Shown piece after piece: positions 9,814 to 18,990 of a stretch of 64,000 nt of DNA. The stretch covers positions 62,001 to 126,000 of the forward strand of contig NZ_QNVY02000004.1 of NCBI RefSeq assembly GCF_003314435.2. The letters run 5' to 3'. The notes beneath the pieces are model-generated. The model was not told where the DNA came from. It worked only from the letters and a program-made list of their open reading frames with translations, and ran no database searches. Source of the DNA: Flavobacterium petrolei. Its GTDB lineage: Bacteria > Bacteroidota > Bacteroidia > Flavobacteriales > Flavobacteriaceae. The translations under genes were made by a program, and so were the position numbers. How positions within the stretch are numbered: the stretch's first letter is position 1; every line of letters begins with the position of its first letter.

Positions 9814-9843
9814 AACCTGTTCAATTATTGAGCAGGTTTTTTT
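9814..9843 (+). terminator. Rho-independent terminator after the DAACS transporter
   Basis: AACCTGTTCAA, loop TTA, TTGAGCAGGTT (11-bp stem with one G-T pair) followed by a T run. Confidence 0.85.
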
Positions 9844-9945
9844 GTTTAAATAATTGGATATTTACTGTCTTTTAAATTTTTCTTTTCTTGTGTTTGATTT
9901 TAAGACATAATTTATACTTTTACTCTTTTTTTTATTAATATAATG

Positions 9946-9953
9946 TATATTTG
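9946..9953 (+). promoter_or_regulatory. -7 element for the hybrid histidine kinase
   Basis: TATATTTG matches TAnnTTTG and lies 17 bp before the ATG at 9971. The upstream side is T-rich with no clear TTG. Confidence 0.4.
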
Positions 9954-9970
9954 ATAAAATTTAATTGTTT

Positions 9971-12166
9971 ATGTATCAAATACGTGTTGTTCTGTGGGTA
10001 TTGTTGACGGTAAATTCGGTTAACAATACTATTTTTGCACAAACAAAAATTTTTTCTGAAAAAGAAATTACCAAACTAACGAATCTGGCTTCTCACTATT
10101 TAAAGGAGGCTAATTTTGAAAAATCATTAGAAATTTCTAAGGTAGCATTACAAAAAGCCATTACTGCTAATGATTCTGCTGCAACCACAATCTCCTACAC
10201 TACCATAGCTGCTAATTACGCTGAACTTGCTGAATTTGACAAAGCTATTTATTTCTACAATAAAGCATTAAAGTACGCTAACAAGATTAGTAATGATACT
10301 CTTCAAAGTAGGATTCATAACAATTTAGGCAACATTTACTGTTTTGAAAAGAAGCAATATAATAAAGGGATAAATTTCTATGAAAATGCTATTAAATACA
10401 GTCAAAAAATAGCGGACACTAATCAGATTTTCATGACCAAATTGAATATTGCTTGGGCTTATTTTGACGTTGGCCATTTTGAAAAAGGACATCCATTTTT
10501 AGAATTCGTAAATAAGTACAATTTAAAATACGGTAATAAATCTAATGCTGCTGCTATAAATATGCTCAACGGAATGTATTATTCCCAACAAGGCAATCAT
10601 GAAAAAGCCACTAGTTCTTTTTTAAATGCTATTAAAGTTGGGAATGAAGTCAATGAAAAGTCTGATTTATCCTTTGCACATCTTGAATATTCTAAGCATT
10701 TACTGAATAAAGGTGATTATAAAAATGCGTACGAAAACCTTAATCGATACAACGAAATTACCGCATTACTCTACAACAAGGAAAAACTGGAGAAAGCTAA
10801 TATTGCTGGAATTAATGTTGAATTAGATGAGTACAAAAGAGAAATCGATAATTTTGAAATCGAAAAAGAAGCCCAACTTCAAATTGTTGAAAAATCTAAA
10901 ACGATTTTGGTATTATTTACAGTAATATCCATCGTTTTATTGCTTTTGCTTTATACTTTGCTCAAAAACAATAATTTCAAAAAAAAATTGAATGCAGAAC
11001 TTTCAGCGACTAACAAACAACTACTAATTGCAAAGGAAAAAGCTGAGGAAGCTTCTGTTTTAAAATCGCAATTTGTATCAACTATTAGCCATGAACTCAG
11101 AACTCCTTTATATGGAGTGGTTGGAATTACAAATATGTTGTTGGACGAGCATAAAGAATTAGCAGACAGTCCACACTTGAGTTCGCTAAAATTTTCGGCT
11201 AGATACTTGCTTTCTCTCGTAAATGATATTCTTCAAATCAACAAAATTGAAGATAATAGAATGATTTTGGAGAATTTGACTTTTAATATTTCGGATGAAA
11301 TTAATATGGTCAAAAATTCACTTTCCTTTTTAGCTAAAAACAATAATAATTTTATAGTAGTAAAAATTGATCCTACTATTCCAGTATATTTAATTGGGGA
11401 TAAATTACGGCTTTCTCAAATCATTATGAATTTGGTGAGTAATGCTCTGAAATTTACGGTAAATGGTGAAGTAATAATACACGTAAATTTAGAAAGAGTG
11501 GAAGGTAAATCTTATTTTTTAGAATTCAGAATTGAAGACAACGGAATTGGAATTGCAGCTGAAGATCAAGAGAAGATTTTTGATAAATTTGTACAGGTAG
11601 GTCGAAAAGAAACGGATTATCAAGGAACTGGACTTGGACTTTCAATAGTAAAACAACTCTTAGGTTTATTCAATAGTAGTATTTCATTACAAAGCACCAT
11701 TGGTCAGGGAACTATTTTTAAGTTCTTGATTGCTTTCGAATACAATCCTGAGAAAACAATTGATATCATCAATAACATTCAAGTTGATATTTCTCCTCCT
11801 CATTCCATAAATGTTTTGGTTGTCGAGGACAATCGTATTAATCAGCTAGTGACCAAAAAAACTATAGAAAAGAATAATTATAAATGTAGCGTAGTTGATA
11901 ACGGATATGCCGCATTAGAAATCCTTGATAGAGAATATTTTGATATTATCCTGATGGATATCAATATGCCTCTAATAAATGGGTTTGAAACTACTCGCAA
12001 AATTCGTCTGATGGGAATCGAAACACCAATTGTAGCACTGACAGCTTTTGATAAAGCTGAAATTACAGAAGAAGCGCTCTCAGCTGGAATTAATGATATT
12101 ATTATAAAACCTTTTGATTCGGTTAAATTGTATAAAATCATAACAATTTTAATCTCTAAAAATTAA
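9971..12166 (+). CDS. Hybrid sensor histidine kinase/response regulator with periplasmic TPR repeats
   Basis: A 731-aa one-protein phosphorelay. Order: signal peptide (residues 1-24), TPR-type helical repeats (about 35-270, with AIxFYxKAL and AIKYxQK signatures), short coiled coil, one membrane helix (about 311-331), coiled coil, HisKA box with phospho-accepting His (SHELRTP, about residue 374), HATPase with N (NLVSNALKF), G1 (DNGIGI) and G2 (GTGLGLS) boxes, and a C-terminal receiver domain (VVEDNRIN, phospho-Asp near 663 in LMDINMP, Lys in KPF). No output DNA-binding domain is present and none is encoded next door, so a phosphotransfer partner must lie elsewhere. The frame begins with TTG at 9965, but ATG 9971 starts the signal peptide. 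Confidence 0.9.
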   Translation: MYQIRVVLWVLLTVNSVNNTIFAQTKIFSEKEITKLTNLASHYLKEANFEKSLEISKVALQKAITANDSAATTISYTTIAANYAELAEFDKAIYFYNKALKYANKISNDTLQSRIHNNLGNIYCFEKKQYNKGINFYENAIKYSQKIADTNQIFMTKLNIAWAYFDVGHFEKGHPFLEFVNKYNLKYGNKSNAAAINMLNGMYYSQQGNHEKATSSFLNAIKVGNEVNEKSDLSFAHLEYSKHLLNKGDYKNAYENLNRYNEITALLYNKEKLEKANIAGINVELDEYKREIDNFEIEKEAQLQIVEKSKTILVLFTVISIVLLLLLYTLLKNNNFKKKLNAELSATNKQLLIAKEKAEEASVLKSQFVSTISHELRTPLYGVVGITNMLLDEHKELADSPHLSSLKFSARYLLSLVNDILQINKIEDNRMILENLTFNISDEINMVKNSLSFLAKNNNNFIVVKIDPTIPVYLIGDKLRLSQIIMNLVSNALKFTVNGEVIIHVNLERVEGKSYFLEFRIEDNGIGIAAEDQEKIFDKFVQVGRKETDYQGTGLGLSIVKQLLGLFNSSISLQSTIGQGTIFKFLIAFEYNPEKTIDIINNIQVDISPPHSINVLVVEDNRINQLVTKKTIEKNNYKCSVVDNGYAALEILDREYFDIILMDINMPLINGFETTRKIRLMGIETPIVALTAFDKAEITEEALSAGINDIIIKPFDSVKLYKIITILISKN

Positions 12167-12190
12167 AGAAACGAAAATTTTTTAAGTACT

Positions 12191-12250
12191 AAAAAAAAAT
12201 CGTTAAATCTTTAAAGTCTTATACAAACTCTTAGATTTAACGATTTTTTA
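12191..12250 (+). terminator. Long-loop terminator after the hybrid kinase
   Basis: AAAAATCGTTAAATCT and its inverted copy AGATTTAACGATTTTT enclose about 22 nt and end in a T run. The A run on the left side lets it also serve the minus-strand hsp20 gene. Confidence 0.75.
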
Positions 12251-12273
12251 TCTGTTAAAAATTGAATATTTTA

Positions 12274-12750
12274 TTATTTTATTGCAATTTTTTTTAACAA
12301 CTTTTTCTTTCCATTGTCTTTTTTTGCAATATCGACATGAAGAATTCCATCTTTATAACTTGCTTCAATTTTATTTTCATCAATTGAATCCGGTAAAGTA
12401 AAAGATCGAAAGAAGGATTGATAACTAAACTCTTTTCGAACGTAATTATCTTTTTTTCTTGTTTCTTCTTTTTCTTCTTTTTTTTCAGAAGAAATCATGA
12501 GCATGTTATTGTCAATTTCAACTTTAAAATCTTCTTTTTTCATTCCCGGAGCAGCTAGTTCTACTTGTAGTTTGTCATCAGTTTCTTTTAAATTCACTGA
12601 AGGTAAATTACTGCCCATAGCGGTAAAATTTTTATCAGTCCAATCAAATAGATCTCTTGAGATAAAATCATCAAAAAATGTATTTACTGAAGGAAATAAA
12701 CTGGTATTCATTACTGGCACTAATCCGTTTCTTTTAACTAAAGTTTCCAT
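12274..12750 (-). CDS. Hsp20/alpha-crystallin small heat-shock protein
   Basis: A 158-aa ATP-independent chaperone. The N-terminal arm (NTFFDDFISRDLFDW) is followed by the alpha-crystallin domain, with PSVNLKETDDKLQVELAAPGMKKEDF, the KEEKEETRKKDNYVRKEFSYQSFFRSFTLP strand region, and the family A-x-x-x-G-x-L motif (ASYKDGILHVDI) about 20 residues before the end. It has the Lys-rich C-terminal tail but no clear I-x-I. Cytoplasmic holdase; the likely heat or stress regulation is inferred from the family. Confidence 0.93.
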   Translation of the reverse strand: METLVKRNGLVPVMNTSLFPSVNTFFDDFISRDLFDWTDKNFTAMGSNLPSVNLKETDDKLQVELAAPGMKKEDFKVEIDNNMLMISSEKKEEKEETRKKDNYVRKEFSYQSFFRSFTLPDSIDENKIEASYKDGILHVDIAKKDNGKKKLLKKIAIK

Positions 12751-12928
12751 AATTTTGTGTTTAAAGTTGTTTATAATATCTTAAATCAAATGTATTGATT
12801 TAATTATTTTTACAAACCGCTTTTAACATTTAAAACGTTGAATAACAATGTATTAACGTTTAATTACGTTTTTATGTTTTGGTTAAAAGGGCAATTCTTA
12901 CAGCTGAAAAATTGATTTGGAAATACAA

Positions 12929-14185
12929 TTAATACCAGCGCTTTTTATTTTGTTTAGATGCGTCAGACTTTCTTGACTTATGCGCTCCACCGCTTCGGTT
13001 TGAATTTTTTTGTGCAGCAGATGCTGGCGCTGTTTCCGGACTGCCTGAATGCCAATGATACGGATGATCATTCACGGTCTTAACATCAACTTTTATCAGT
13101 TTTTGAATGTCTTTCCAATATCCGTGCTCGTCTTTACTACAAAAAGAGATTGCAATTCCGCCATTTCCGGCGCGACCGGTTCTACCAATTCGGTGAACAT
13201 ACGTCTCAGGAATATTTGGTAAATCAAAATTAATTACAAACGGCAATTGGTCAATATCAATTCCTCTGGCAGCAATATCAGTAGCTACTAATACGCCAAC
13301 TTCTTTATTTTTGAAAGCATCCAAAACACGTTGTCTTGCATTCTGTGATTTGTCACCGTGAATGGCTTCGGCGGCAATGTTGTTTTTTCGTAATGCTTTT
13401 ACAACATTATCAGCACCGTGTTTCGTTCTGGAAAAAACCAGTACATCTGATAAATTTTCATTTTTAATCAAATGATACAGTAAATTTCTTTTCTCGGCCT
13501 TTTCAACAAAATAAACCCTTTGTTCTACGTTTTCAGCTGTTGAGGAAACTGGCGAAACAGTTACGGTTGCAGGATCCGTGAGAAACATTTCGGCTAATTC
13601 TCGGATGGCAATTGGCATCGTAGCTGAGAAAAACAAAGTTTGTCTGTTTTTTGGCGTAAGCTTTACAATTTTCTTTACATCGTTTACAAATCCCATGTCC
13701 AACATTTGATCTGCCTCGTCCAAAACTAAAGTATGCAAATGATCTAAATCAATAAAACCTTGTTTGTGTAAATCAAGTAATCTTCCTGGTGTTGCTATCA
13801 GGATATCTACACCATTTTTTAAGGCATCAACTTGAGGATTTTGTGAAACTCCACCAAAAATCGTCAGTTGAGTCAAATTAGTATATTTGCTATAATCGTC
13901 AAAGCTTTGGCCTATTTGAACGGCTAATTCTCGCGTTGGAGTTACAACTAGAGACCTGATTACTTTGGCTTTTTTTGACGAGCCTACAATTCGGTGTAAT
14001 TGATGTATAATTGGTATAGCAAATGCGCCTGTTTTTCCCGTTCCGGTTTGTGCACATCCGATTAAATCTCTCCCCGCTAATACTAGAGGAATCGATTGTT
14101 CTTGAATAGGAGTGGGATTCAGATAGCCTTGTTCAAATACGGCTTTTTGTATACTTTTTGAAAGTGATAAATCTTCGAATAACAT
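12929..14185 (-). CDS. DEAD-box ATP-dependent RNA helicase (RhlE-like)
   Basis: A 418-aa cytoplasmic RNA helicase with all core motifs in order: Q motif (GYLNPTPIQEQSIP), I (AQTGTGKTGAF), Ia (PTRELAVQ), Ib (TPGRLLDL), II (DEAD), III (SAT), IV (LVFSRTK), V (VATDIAARGIDI) and VI (HRIGRTGRAGNGG). A basic, low-complexity tail of about 50 residues (SGGAHKSRKSDASKQNKKRWY) probably binds RNA. The form is typical of Bacteroidota RhlE-group helicases that act in ribosome assembly or mRNA turnover, often cold-induced; that role is by analogy. Confidence 0.93.
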   Translation of the reverse strand: MLFEDLSLSKSIQKAVFEQGYLNPTPIQEQSIPLVLAGRDLIGCAQTGTGKTGAFAIPIIHQLHRIVGSSKKAKVIRSLVVTPTRELAVQIGQSFDDYSKYTNLTQLTIFGGVSQNPQVDALKNGVDILIATPGRLLDLHKQGFIDLDHLHTLVLDEADQMLDMGFVNDVKKIVKLTPKNRQTLFFSATMPIAIRELAEMFLTDPATVTVSPVSSTAENVEQRVYFVEKAEKRNLLYHLIKNENLSDVLVFSRTKHGADNVVKALRKNNIAAEAIHGDKSQNARQRVLDAFKNKEVGVLVATDIAARGIDIDQLPFVINFDLPNIPETYVHRIGRTGRAGNGGIAISFCSKDEHGYWKDIQKLIKVDVKTVNDHPYHWHSGSPETAPASAAQKNSNRSGGAHKSRKSDASKQNKKRWY

Positions 14186-14230
14186 ATTTTGGATATTAAA
14201 TATCTTGTATTAAGTACATAGATAGTTCGG

Positions 14231-14238
14231 CAAAGATA
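14231..14238 (-). promoter_or_regulatory. -7 element for the RNA helicase gene
   Basis: On the minus strand TATCTTTG (plus CAAAGATA) matches TAnnTTTG exactly and lies about 45 bp before the helicase ATG, leaving a leader of about 40 nt. Confidence 0.45.
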
Positions 14239-14371
14239 GTGTTAATATTTTTTACAGTTTTTTATAACTTTTTTAGGAGCCCAATTTATGGAGTTTTTAA
14301 AAGTTGTTGGTTCTGAAAATAAGTAAAATCAATTGTTTTAGTGTATTTAGTTTTTCGCTTGACAAGAAAAT

Positions 14372-14420
14372 GCCACAAATTTTCACGAAGTGATTTATGC
14401 TAAATTGTGAAATTCGTGGC
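14372..14420. repeat. REP-like imperfect palindrome in the helicase-hutG spacer
   Basis: GCCACAAATTTTCAC and its near-inverse GTGAAATTCGTGGC enclose about 20 nt. The GCCACGAATTTCAC type of arm resembles small palindromic repeats scattered between Flavobacterium genes (from memory, not checked). The rest of the 311-bp spacer (14186-14496) holds the helicase promoter and nothing else recognisable. Confidence 0.4.
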
Positions 14421-14496
14421 TATTATTTCGAATTGTAACGGTGCAGACTTCATGTTTGCCAACTAAATCAATAGTCTTTTAGTCCAAAGTGTTTTT

Positions 14497-15537
14497 TTAA
14501 ATTGGTAATGCGCTGTTGGATTTAATAAAATCTGTTACCAAATAACCTATCAGTTTTCCTATCAGATGATTGTTTTTTTCTTCTCCTAAATCGGGTGCTC
14601 CTTCGCAAATATGCAAATAGGAAGCATTTTTATTTTTTCCAAAAAATGAAATAAACTGACGTAATTGTTCCACAGAAAAGCCACTCATTGTCATAGCACT
14701 GCAAGCAATGTTAGGAATGGCATCCAAGTCGATTTCAATTCCAAAAAAATCATCATTTACAAAATTTAATGCGGAGATCATTTCTTGGTCGAAGTCTTTT
14801 TCTTTTCTAATACTAACGCTATCGTACGTGATATATCGAACTCTATCTTCAATTTTTTTAATAATGTCCAAAACACTTTTTGAAGTGTAATTTTCATGCA
14901 ATCCAAAAATGAAATATTTTTTCAAAAAACCTTCTTCAAAAGCATATGAAAAACCATTGCCGCTGTGGCGTCCCTCGAGAATTCTAAAATCAGAATGCGC
15001 ATCAAAATTAATTGCATTTATAGGTTTCCCTTTAGCAAGAGCAGTTCCTTTTATATTTCCATAGGAATTATTGTGTCCGCCACCAATAACGATAGGAGTT
15101 TTTCCTAATTTTACAATACTGAAAATGATATGCGATACATCTTTATCAATTTTATCAACAAGCTGACTCAATTTAGAACGGTCATCAATATCATTAAAAT
15201 CAAGAATTTCAACATTATTCATAAGTTCACTTACATCAAGTTGACCTAAAACGACAAGTTGACTGCCTTTACAAAAACGATTGTGCTGAATATTTGCGAT
15301 GCTTTTTATGGCGCTATCCCAAGCTGAAGCAGCTCCGGGTCTACCGTAATTTGCTCTTATTCCAATATCTTCGGGAATACCAAACAATACATATTTTGCT
15401 TCACAAGTTTTTAGAAATTCAAGAGGATCAGCATCTTTTGGAATGGTTATCATTTTTTCTCCAAATTTTATTTCGCCACTTCTGTGGTTGGTTATCTTTG
15501 CGAGATCTTTAATTGTGAACGGGATAATCTTCTCCAT
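14497..15537 (-). CDS. hutG: Formimidoylglutamase (arginase/ureohydrolase family)
   Basis: A 346-aa ureohydrolase. Binuclear-metal ligands are visible: GGGHNNS (His), FDAHSDFR (Asp-His-Asp) and EIDLDAI (Asp-Asp). Pairing with hutI nearby on the same strand supports the histidine-degradation enzyme that hydrolyses N-formimidoyl-L-glutamate to glutamate and formamide. An agmatinase- or arginase-like role cannot be excluded from sequence alone. The frame runs to a TTG at 15558; ATG 15537 (MEKIIPF) is preferred, since the extension overlaps the TATTTTTG -7-like sequence (15556-15563, minus strand). An unrelated plus-strand gene separates it from hutI. Confidence 0.85.
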   Translation of the reverse strand: MEKIIPFTIKDLAKITNHRSGEIKFGEKMITIPKDADPLEFLKTCEAKYVLFGIPEDIGIRANYGRPGAASAWDSAIKSIANIQHNRFCKGSQLVVLGQLDVSELMNNVEILDFNDIDDRSKLSQLVDKIDKDVSHIIFSIVKLGKTPIVIGGGHNNSYGNIKGTALAKGKPINAINFDAHSDFRILEGRHSGNGFSYAFEEGFLKKYFIFGLHENYTSKSVLDIIKKIEDRVRYITYDSVSIRKEKDFDQEMISALNFVNDDFFGIEIDLDAIPNIACSAMTMSGFSVEQLRQFISFFGKNKNASYLHICEGAPDLGEEKNNHLIGKLIGYLVTDFIKSNSALPI

Positions 15538-15606
15538 TAAAAAAAATATTTTGGTCAAAAATAATATAATTGTGTTAACTTACGTTATTAGGTAGTTATA
15601 TATTGT

Positions 15607-15614
15607 TAAATTTG
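15607..15614 (+). promoter_or_regulatory. -7 element for the coiled-coil membrane protein
   Basis: TAAATTTG matches TAnnTTTG, 24 bp before the ATG at 15639. It sits back to back with the hutG -7-like element. Confidence 0.45.
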
Positions 15615-15638
15615 TAAATAAATAAAAATTAAATCGAG

Positions 15639-16523
15639 ATGGAAAATCAAAAAAGCAGTTCAAGTCTTAAAGCCGTAATAGCTGTATTGGCGATTTTATT
15701 AGTGGGTAGTTTAATCTACATTTTTAAAATGACCTCTGATACTGAAGTTGTTAAAACGGAATTAAAAACTACGTTGACCGAGAAAGAATCGGTGATGAAA
15801 GACTTGCAGGAATTAAAATCGACTTATGATGCTGCTATTGCAGAAAACACTTCAATGTCTGATGAGTTAATTTTGGAAAGAGACAAAGTGGTAAACTTAA
15901 TGTCTGATTTAAGCAAATCAAAAGGTGATGTGGCTTCATTGTCAAAATATAGAACTCAATTCAACGCGCTGCAAGGCAATATGAAAGTTTTAATGGCGGA
16001 AAATGAAGGGCTAAAAAAGCAAAATACAACTTTAACTACACAACGTGATAGTACAGTAGTTGTTTTGGGAGAATCAAAGAAATACAATGAAGTTTTGGTA
16101 GGTCAAAACGAAGAATTAGCGAAAGCGGTTGAAATTGGTTCAAAATTGACAGTTTTAAACACAAGAGGATCGGCTTTTAAATTAAGAAGTTCTGGAAAAC
16201 AAATTGAAACAGACAAAGCTAGCAGAGCTGATGTTCTTAGAGTTAGTTTTACAATTCCTGAAAACCCGATTGCTAAATCTGGTGAGAAAATGTATTACGT
16301 TCAAGTAATTGATAGTAAAAACAATGTTTTAGGAGACAAAAAAACACAAACTTTTGGAGATAATACGTTAACCTACAGTTTTACAACGGTTGTACAATAT
16401 GACAATAAAACTGTTCAAGTAACTCAAGATCTTAAAGGTAAAGATTTTGCTAAAGGAACGTACTTTATCAATATTTTTGATACTGATATATTGGTTTCTA
16501 AAACAAGTTTTATCTTAAGATAA
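15639..16523 (+). CDS. Conserved coiled-coil protein with one N-terminal membrane anchor, function unknown
   Basis: A 294-aa protein. Residues 11-30 form a single uncleaved membrane helix (AVIAVLAILLVGSLIYIF). Residues about 35-165 are a charged heptad-rich coiled coil (Lys/Glu/Thr-rich with TLTEKESVMKDLQELK). Residues 180-294 form a beta-rich C-terminal domain with FTIPENPIAKSGEKMYYVQVID and a final ILVSKTSFILR. The topology suggests the bulk lies in the periplasm. I do not recognise the family by function. It splits hutG from hutI but is on the opposite strand, so it is not part of the hut unit. Confidence 0.75.
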   Translation: MENQKSSSSLKAVIAVLAILLVGSLIYIFKMTSDTEVVKTELKTTLTEKESVMKDLQELKSTYDAAIAENTSMSDELILERDKVVNLMSDLSKSKGDVASLSKYRTQFNALQGNMKVLMAENEGLKKQNTTLTTQRDSTVVVLGESKKYNEVLVGQNEELAKAVEIGSKLTVLNTRGSAFKLRSSGKQIETDKASRADVLRVSFTIPENPIAKSGEKMYYVQVIDSKNNVLGDKKTQTFGDNTLTYSFTTVVQYDNKTVQVTQDLKGKDFAKGTYFINIFDTDILVSKTSFILR

Positions 16524-16544
16524 TCATCCAAAAAATACGAATAA

Positions 16545-16574
16545 AAAAGAGGAACTTTAATGTTCCTCTTTTTT
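16545..16574. terminator. Terminator between convergent genes
   Basis: AAAAGAGGAAC, loop TTTAAT, GTTCCTCTTTT with flanking A and T runs: an 11-bp stem usable on both strands (coiled-coil gene on plus, hutI on minus). Confidence 0.85.
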
Positions 16575-17813
16575 TTATGCAAAAATTTCACCTTCTAAAA
16601 GTACAGTTTCAATCAGATTACTGCCAAAAGCGTAAGGTATTTGATAGTAGGAGGGTATGGGTTTTGTGATAATTAGATTTGCTTTTTTTCCAATGGTGAT
16701 GCTTCCGTTAGTTTCAGAAATTCCCATGGCGTAAGCTCCATTTATTGTGGCAGCATTAATGGCTTCTTCGGGAGTCATTTTCATTTTGATGCACGCAGTT
16801 GCTACTACAAAATTCATATTTCCGGATGGAGTAGAACCCGGATTGTAATCCGTAGCGAGAGCTAGAGGAAGTCCAGCCGCAATCATTTCTCGAGCTGGCG
16901 TATAAGGAATACTCAAAAAATAAGAGCAAGAAGGCAATGCAACAGGCATTGTATCAGTATTTTCCAACGCTTTAATGTCTTCCGGTTTCATTACTTCTAG
17001 ATGATCTACGGAAAGTGCATTGTATTTTATTCCCGCCTGAATTCCTCCGATGGAGTTGAACTGATTGACGTGAATCTTTGGCTTTAAGCCAAATTTAATT
17101 CCGGCCTCCATAATTTGCTGGGTTTCTTCAACAGTAAAATAACCGGTCTCACAAAATGCATCGATGAAATGTGCCAATTTATTTTTGGCAATTTCAGGGA
17201 GCATTTCATTGACGATTAAATCGATATAACCTTTATGGTTTTCTTTAAACTCTAATGGAAAAGCGTGAGCACCCAAAAAAGTCGCTTTTATGGTAATGGG
17301 ATAGTTTTGAGCTAATCGCTGAATCACGCGAAGCATTTTCAATTCTCCAGCAACGGTTAATCCGTATCCTGATTTGATTTCTACTGCTCCGGTTCCCAAA
17401 CGCATGACTTCTTCCAGTCGCGCTTTGGATTGTTGGTAGATTTCTTCTTCGGAAGTTTCGTTCAGTTTTTTAGCTGAATTTAGGATTCCACCGCCACGAT
17501 TAGCGATTTCTTCATAAGTCAAACCATTGATTCGATCTACAAATTCCTGTTCTCGATTTCCCGCATACACAATATGGGTATGACTGTCACACCAAGATGG
17601 TAAAACTATTTTTCCGTCTGCATCAATACACTTTTCTGGATTTATGTTAGGCAAATCCTCCATAGAGCCAAAATCAGAAATAAGTCCATTTTTAAGTACT
17701 AAATAGGCATTTTTGATACTTGGGAGAATCGCCATTTCAGCACCCGACACTTTCAAAATTGAAGAATCCCGAACCTGGAGCAACTCTTTGATATTGATGA
17801 TTAATGTTGTCAT
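16575..17813 (-). CDS. hutI: Imidazolonepropionase
   Basis: A 412-aa amidohydrolase of histidine degradation: 4-imidazolone-5-propanoate to N-formimidoyl-L-glutamate. Metal-site motifs are visible: SHTHIVYAG (HxH near residues 77-79), then FLGAHAFP, HVNQFNS, SVDHLE and the final catalytic Asp in ATDYNPGS. The GGGI(L)NSAKKLNETSEEE loop is typical of HutI. Length matches the family (about 410 aa). It makes the substrate of HutG, whose gene lies 2 kb away on the same strand; hutH and hutU are not in the window. The downstream neighbour starts 12 bp beyond the ATG side, so the cyclase and hutI may be co-transcribed. Confidence 0.95.
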   Translation of the reverse strand: MTTLIINIKELLQVRDSSILKVSGAEMAILPSIKNAYLVLKNGLISDFGSMEDLPNINPEKCIDADGKIVLPSWCDSHTHIVYAGNREQEFVDRINGLTYEEIANRGGGILNSAKKLNETSEEEIYQQSKARLEEVMRLGTGAVEIKSGYGLTVAGELKMLRVIQRLAQNYPITIKATFLGAHAFPLEFKENHKGYIDLIVNEMLPEIAKNKLAHFIDAFCETGYFTVEETQQIMEAGIKFGLKPKIHVNQFNSIGGIQAGIKYNALSVDHLEVMKPEDIKALENTDTMPVALPSCSYFLSIPYTPAREMIAAGLPLALATDYNPGSTPSGNMNFVVATACIKMKMTPEEAINAATINGAYAMGISETNGSITIGKKANLIITKPIPSYYQIPYAFGSNLIETVLLEGEIFA

Positions 17814-17825
17814 TTTATATGATAA

Positions 17826-18902
17826 TTATTCAGAAACTTTGATTTCAAACATTTTGTTCCAATTTTTACCGGTTACAAAAATGGTTTTTGTTTTAGGGTT
17901 GTACGCAATTCCATTTAGGACATCCGTATCCGGTAATTGAGTTATTTTTTTCTTTAAATCGGCAAGATTAATAATTGCCTCAACCGCTCCGTTTTTTGGA
18001 TTGATGACAGCAATAGCATCTTTTTGATACACATTTCCATAAATTTTACCGTCAATCCATTCGAGTTCATTGACAGCTTTTATTTTTGTTTCAAAGGAAT
18101 ACACGTTCAAGTAATCTACTTCTTTGAATGTGGTTGGATCTATTATCCAAATTTTTTCGGTACCATCTGATTGATAAAGATATTTTCCGTCATTTGTTAA
18201 TCCCCAACCTTCGATAGGTTTGAAATAGGTAAACGTTTTTTCCTTTTTGAAGGTATCCGCATTATACACATATCCTTCATTATTTTGCCACGTTAATTGG
18301 TATATTTTGTTATTAAGAATCGTAATCCCTTCACCAAAATATTTGTCTGCCAATTCCACTTTTTTGTAAACTTCTCCAGTTTTATAATTTGTTTTTCTTA
18401 AACTTGAGATTCCTTTTATTCCGGTACTATTTCCTGAGCCGTTTCCAGTTCCTTCATATAGCGTGTCTCGGTAAAATTCTAGCCCTTGTGTGTATGCTTG
18501 AATATCGTGCGGATACGTATTTACAATGGTGTATTTTAATAATTTTGGCTGAATATCAGAAACTAATTCTACTCTTGCAGTAGCTTCTGAGTTTTGACCT
18601 TCGTAATAGACCAAAGCTTTTAGGTTTTGATAACCCAATTTTTGATCTTTCAATTCAAAAGTTAGTTTGTCAACTCCTTTTTTTGATCCAATTTTTTTGT
18701 CATTTACATAGTAGATAACACTGTCAATAGTTTTGGAATTGGAGTTCAAAATATCCAAGGAAAGCGCTTCCTGTGGTTTATATTGTTCCTTAAATTTGGA
18801 ATTATCAAAGGCAAATAAAGTATTTTCACCTTTTTTTGTTTCGTTGCAACTTGCTAAGGTGATTCCTAATAAAATGACAGATAGGAAGTTATAATTTTTC
18901 AT
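17826..18902 (-). CDS. Glutaminyl-peptide cyclotransferase (glutamine cyclotransferase) lipoprotein
   Basis: A 358-aa protein with a lipoprotein signal (LGITLASC, anchor Cys near residue 19). After an Ig-like N-terminal region, about residues 125-358 form the five-bladed propeller of the glutamine cyclotransferase family: NTYPHDIQAYTQGLEFY, YEGTGNGSGNS, FGEGITILNNKIYQLTW, EGWGLTNDGKYLYQSDGTEKI, VNELEWIDGKIYGNVY and LNGIAYNPKT. The family turns N-terminal Gln into pyroglutamate on exported proteins. The frame extends 10 codons upstream; ATG 18902 is chosen because the lipoprotein signal starts there. It probably forms a unit with hutI by spacing only. Confidence 0.88.
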   Translation of the reverse strand: MKNYNFLSVILLGITLASCNETKKGENTLFAFDNSKFKEQYKPQEALSLDILNSNSKTIDSVIYYVNDKKIGSKKGVDKLTFELKDQKLGYQNLKALVYYEGQNSEATARVELVSDIQPKLLKYTIVNTYPHDIQAYTQGLEFYRDTLYEGTGNGSGNSTGIKGISSLRKTNYKTGEVYKKVELADKYFGEGITILNNKIYQLTWQNNEGYVYNADTFKKEKTFTYFKPIEGWGLTNDGKYLYQSDGTEKIWIIDPTTFKEVDYLNVYSFETKIKAVNELEWIDGKIYGNVYQKDAIAVINPKNGAVEAIINLADLKKKITQLPDTDVLNGIAYNPKTKTIFVTGKNWNKMFEIKVSE

Positions 18903-18956
18903 GATTTGTTTTTTTGTTGTACCAATATACAATGTTATTTTTAATGATTAAAGGTC

Positions 18957-18986
18957 TTGTAAAAATATAAAAAGATTGTATCTTTG
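18957..18986 (+). promoter_or_regulatory. Consensus Bacteroidota promoter of the SRP RNA gene
   Basis: TTG (18957-18959), 19-bp spacer, TATCTTTG (18979-18986): a perfect -33/-7 pair. The RNA 5' end predicted by its terminal stem (18991) lies 5 bp downstream of the -7 box, as expected for this promoter class. Confidence 0.85.
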
Positions 18987-18990
18987 CACC

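Noticed and set aside
16545..16574. Attenuator controlling hutI
   Set aside because: It is at the 3' end of hutI and of the convergent gene, so a shared terminator explains it.
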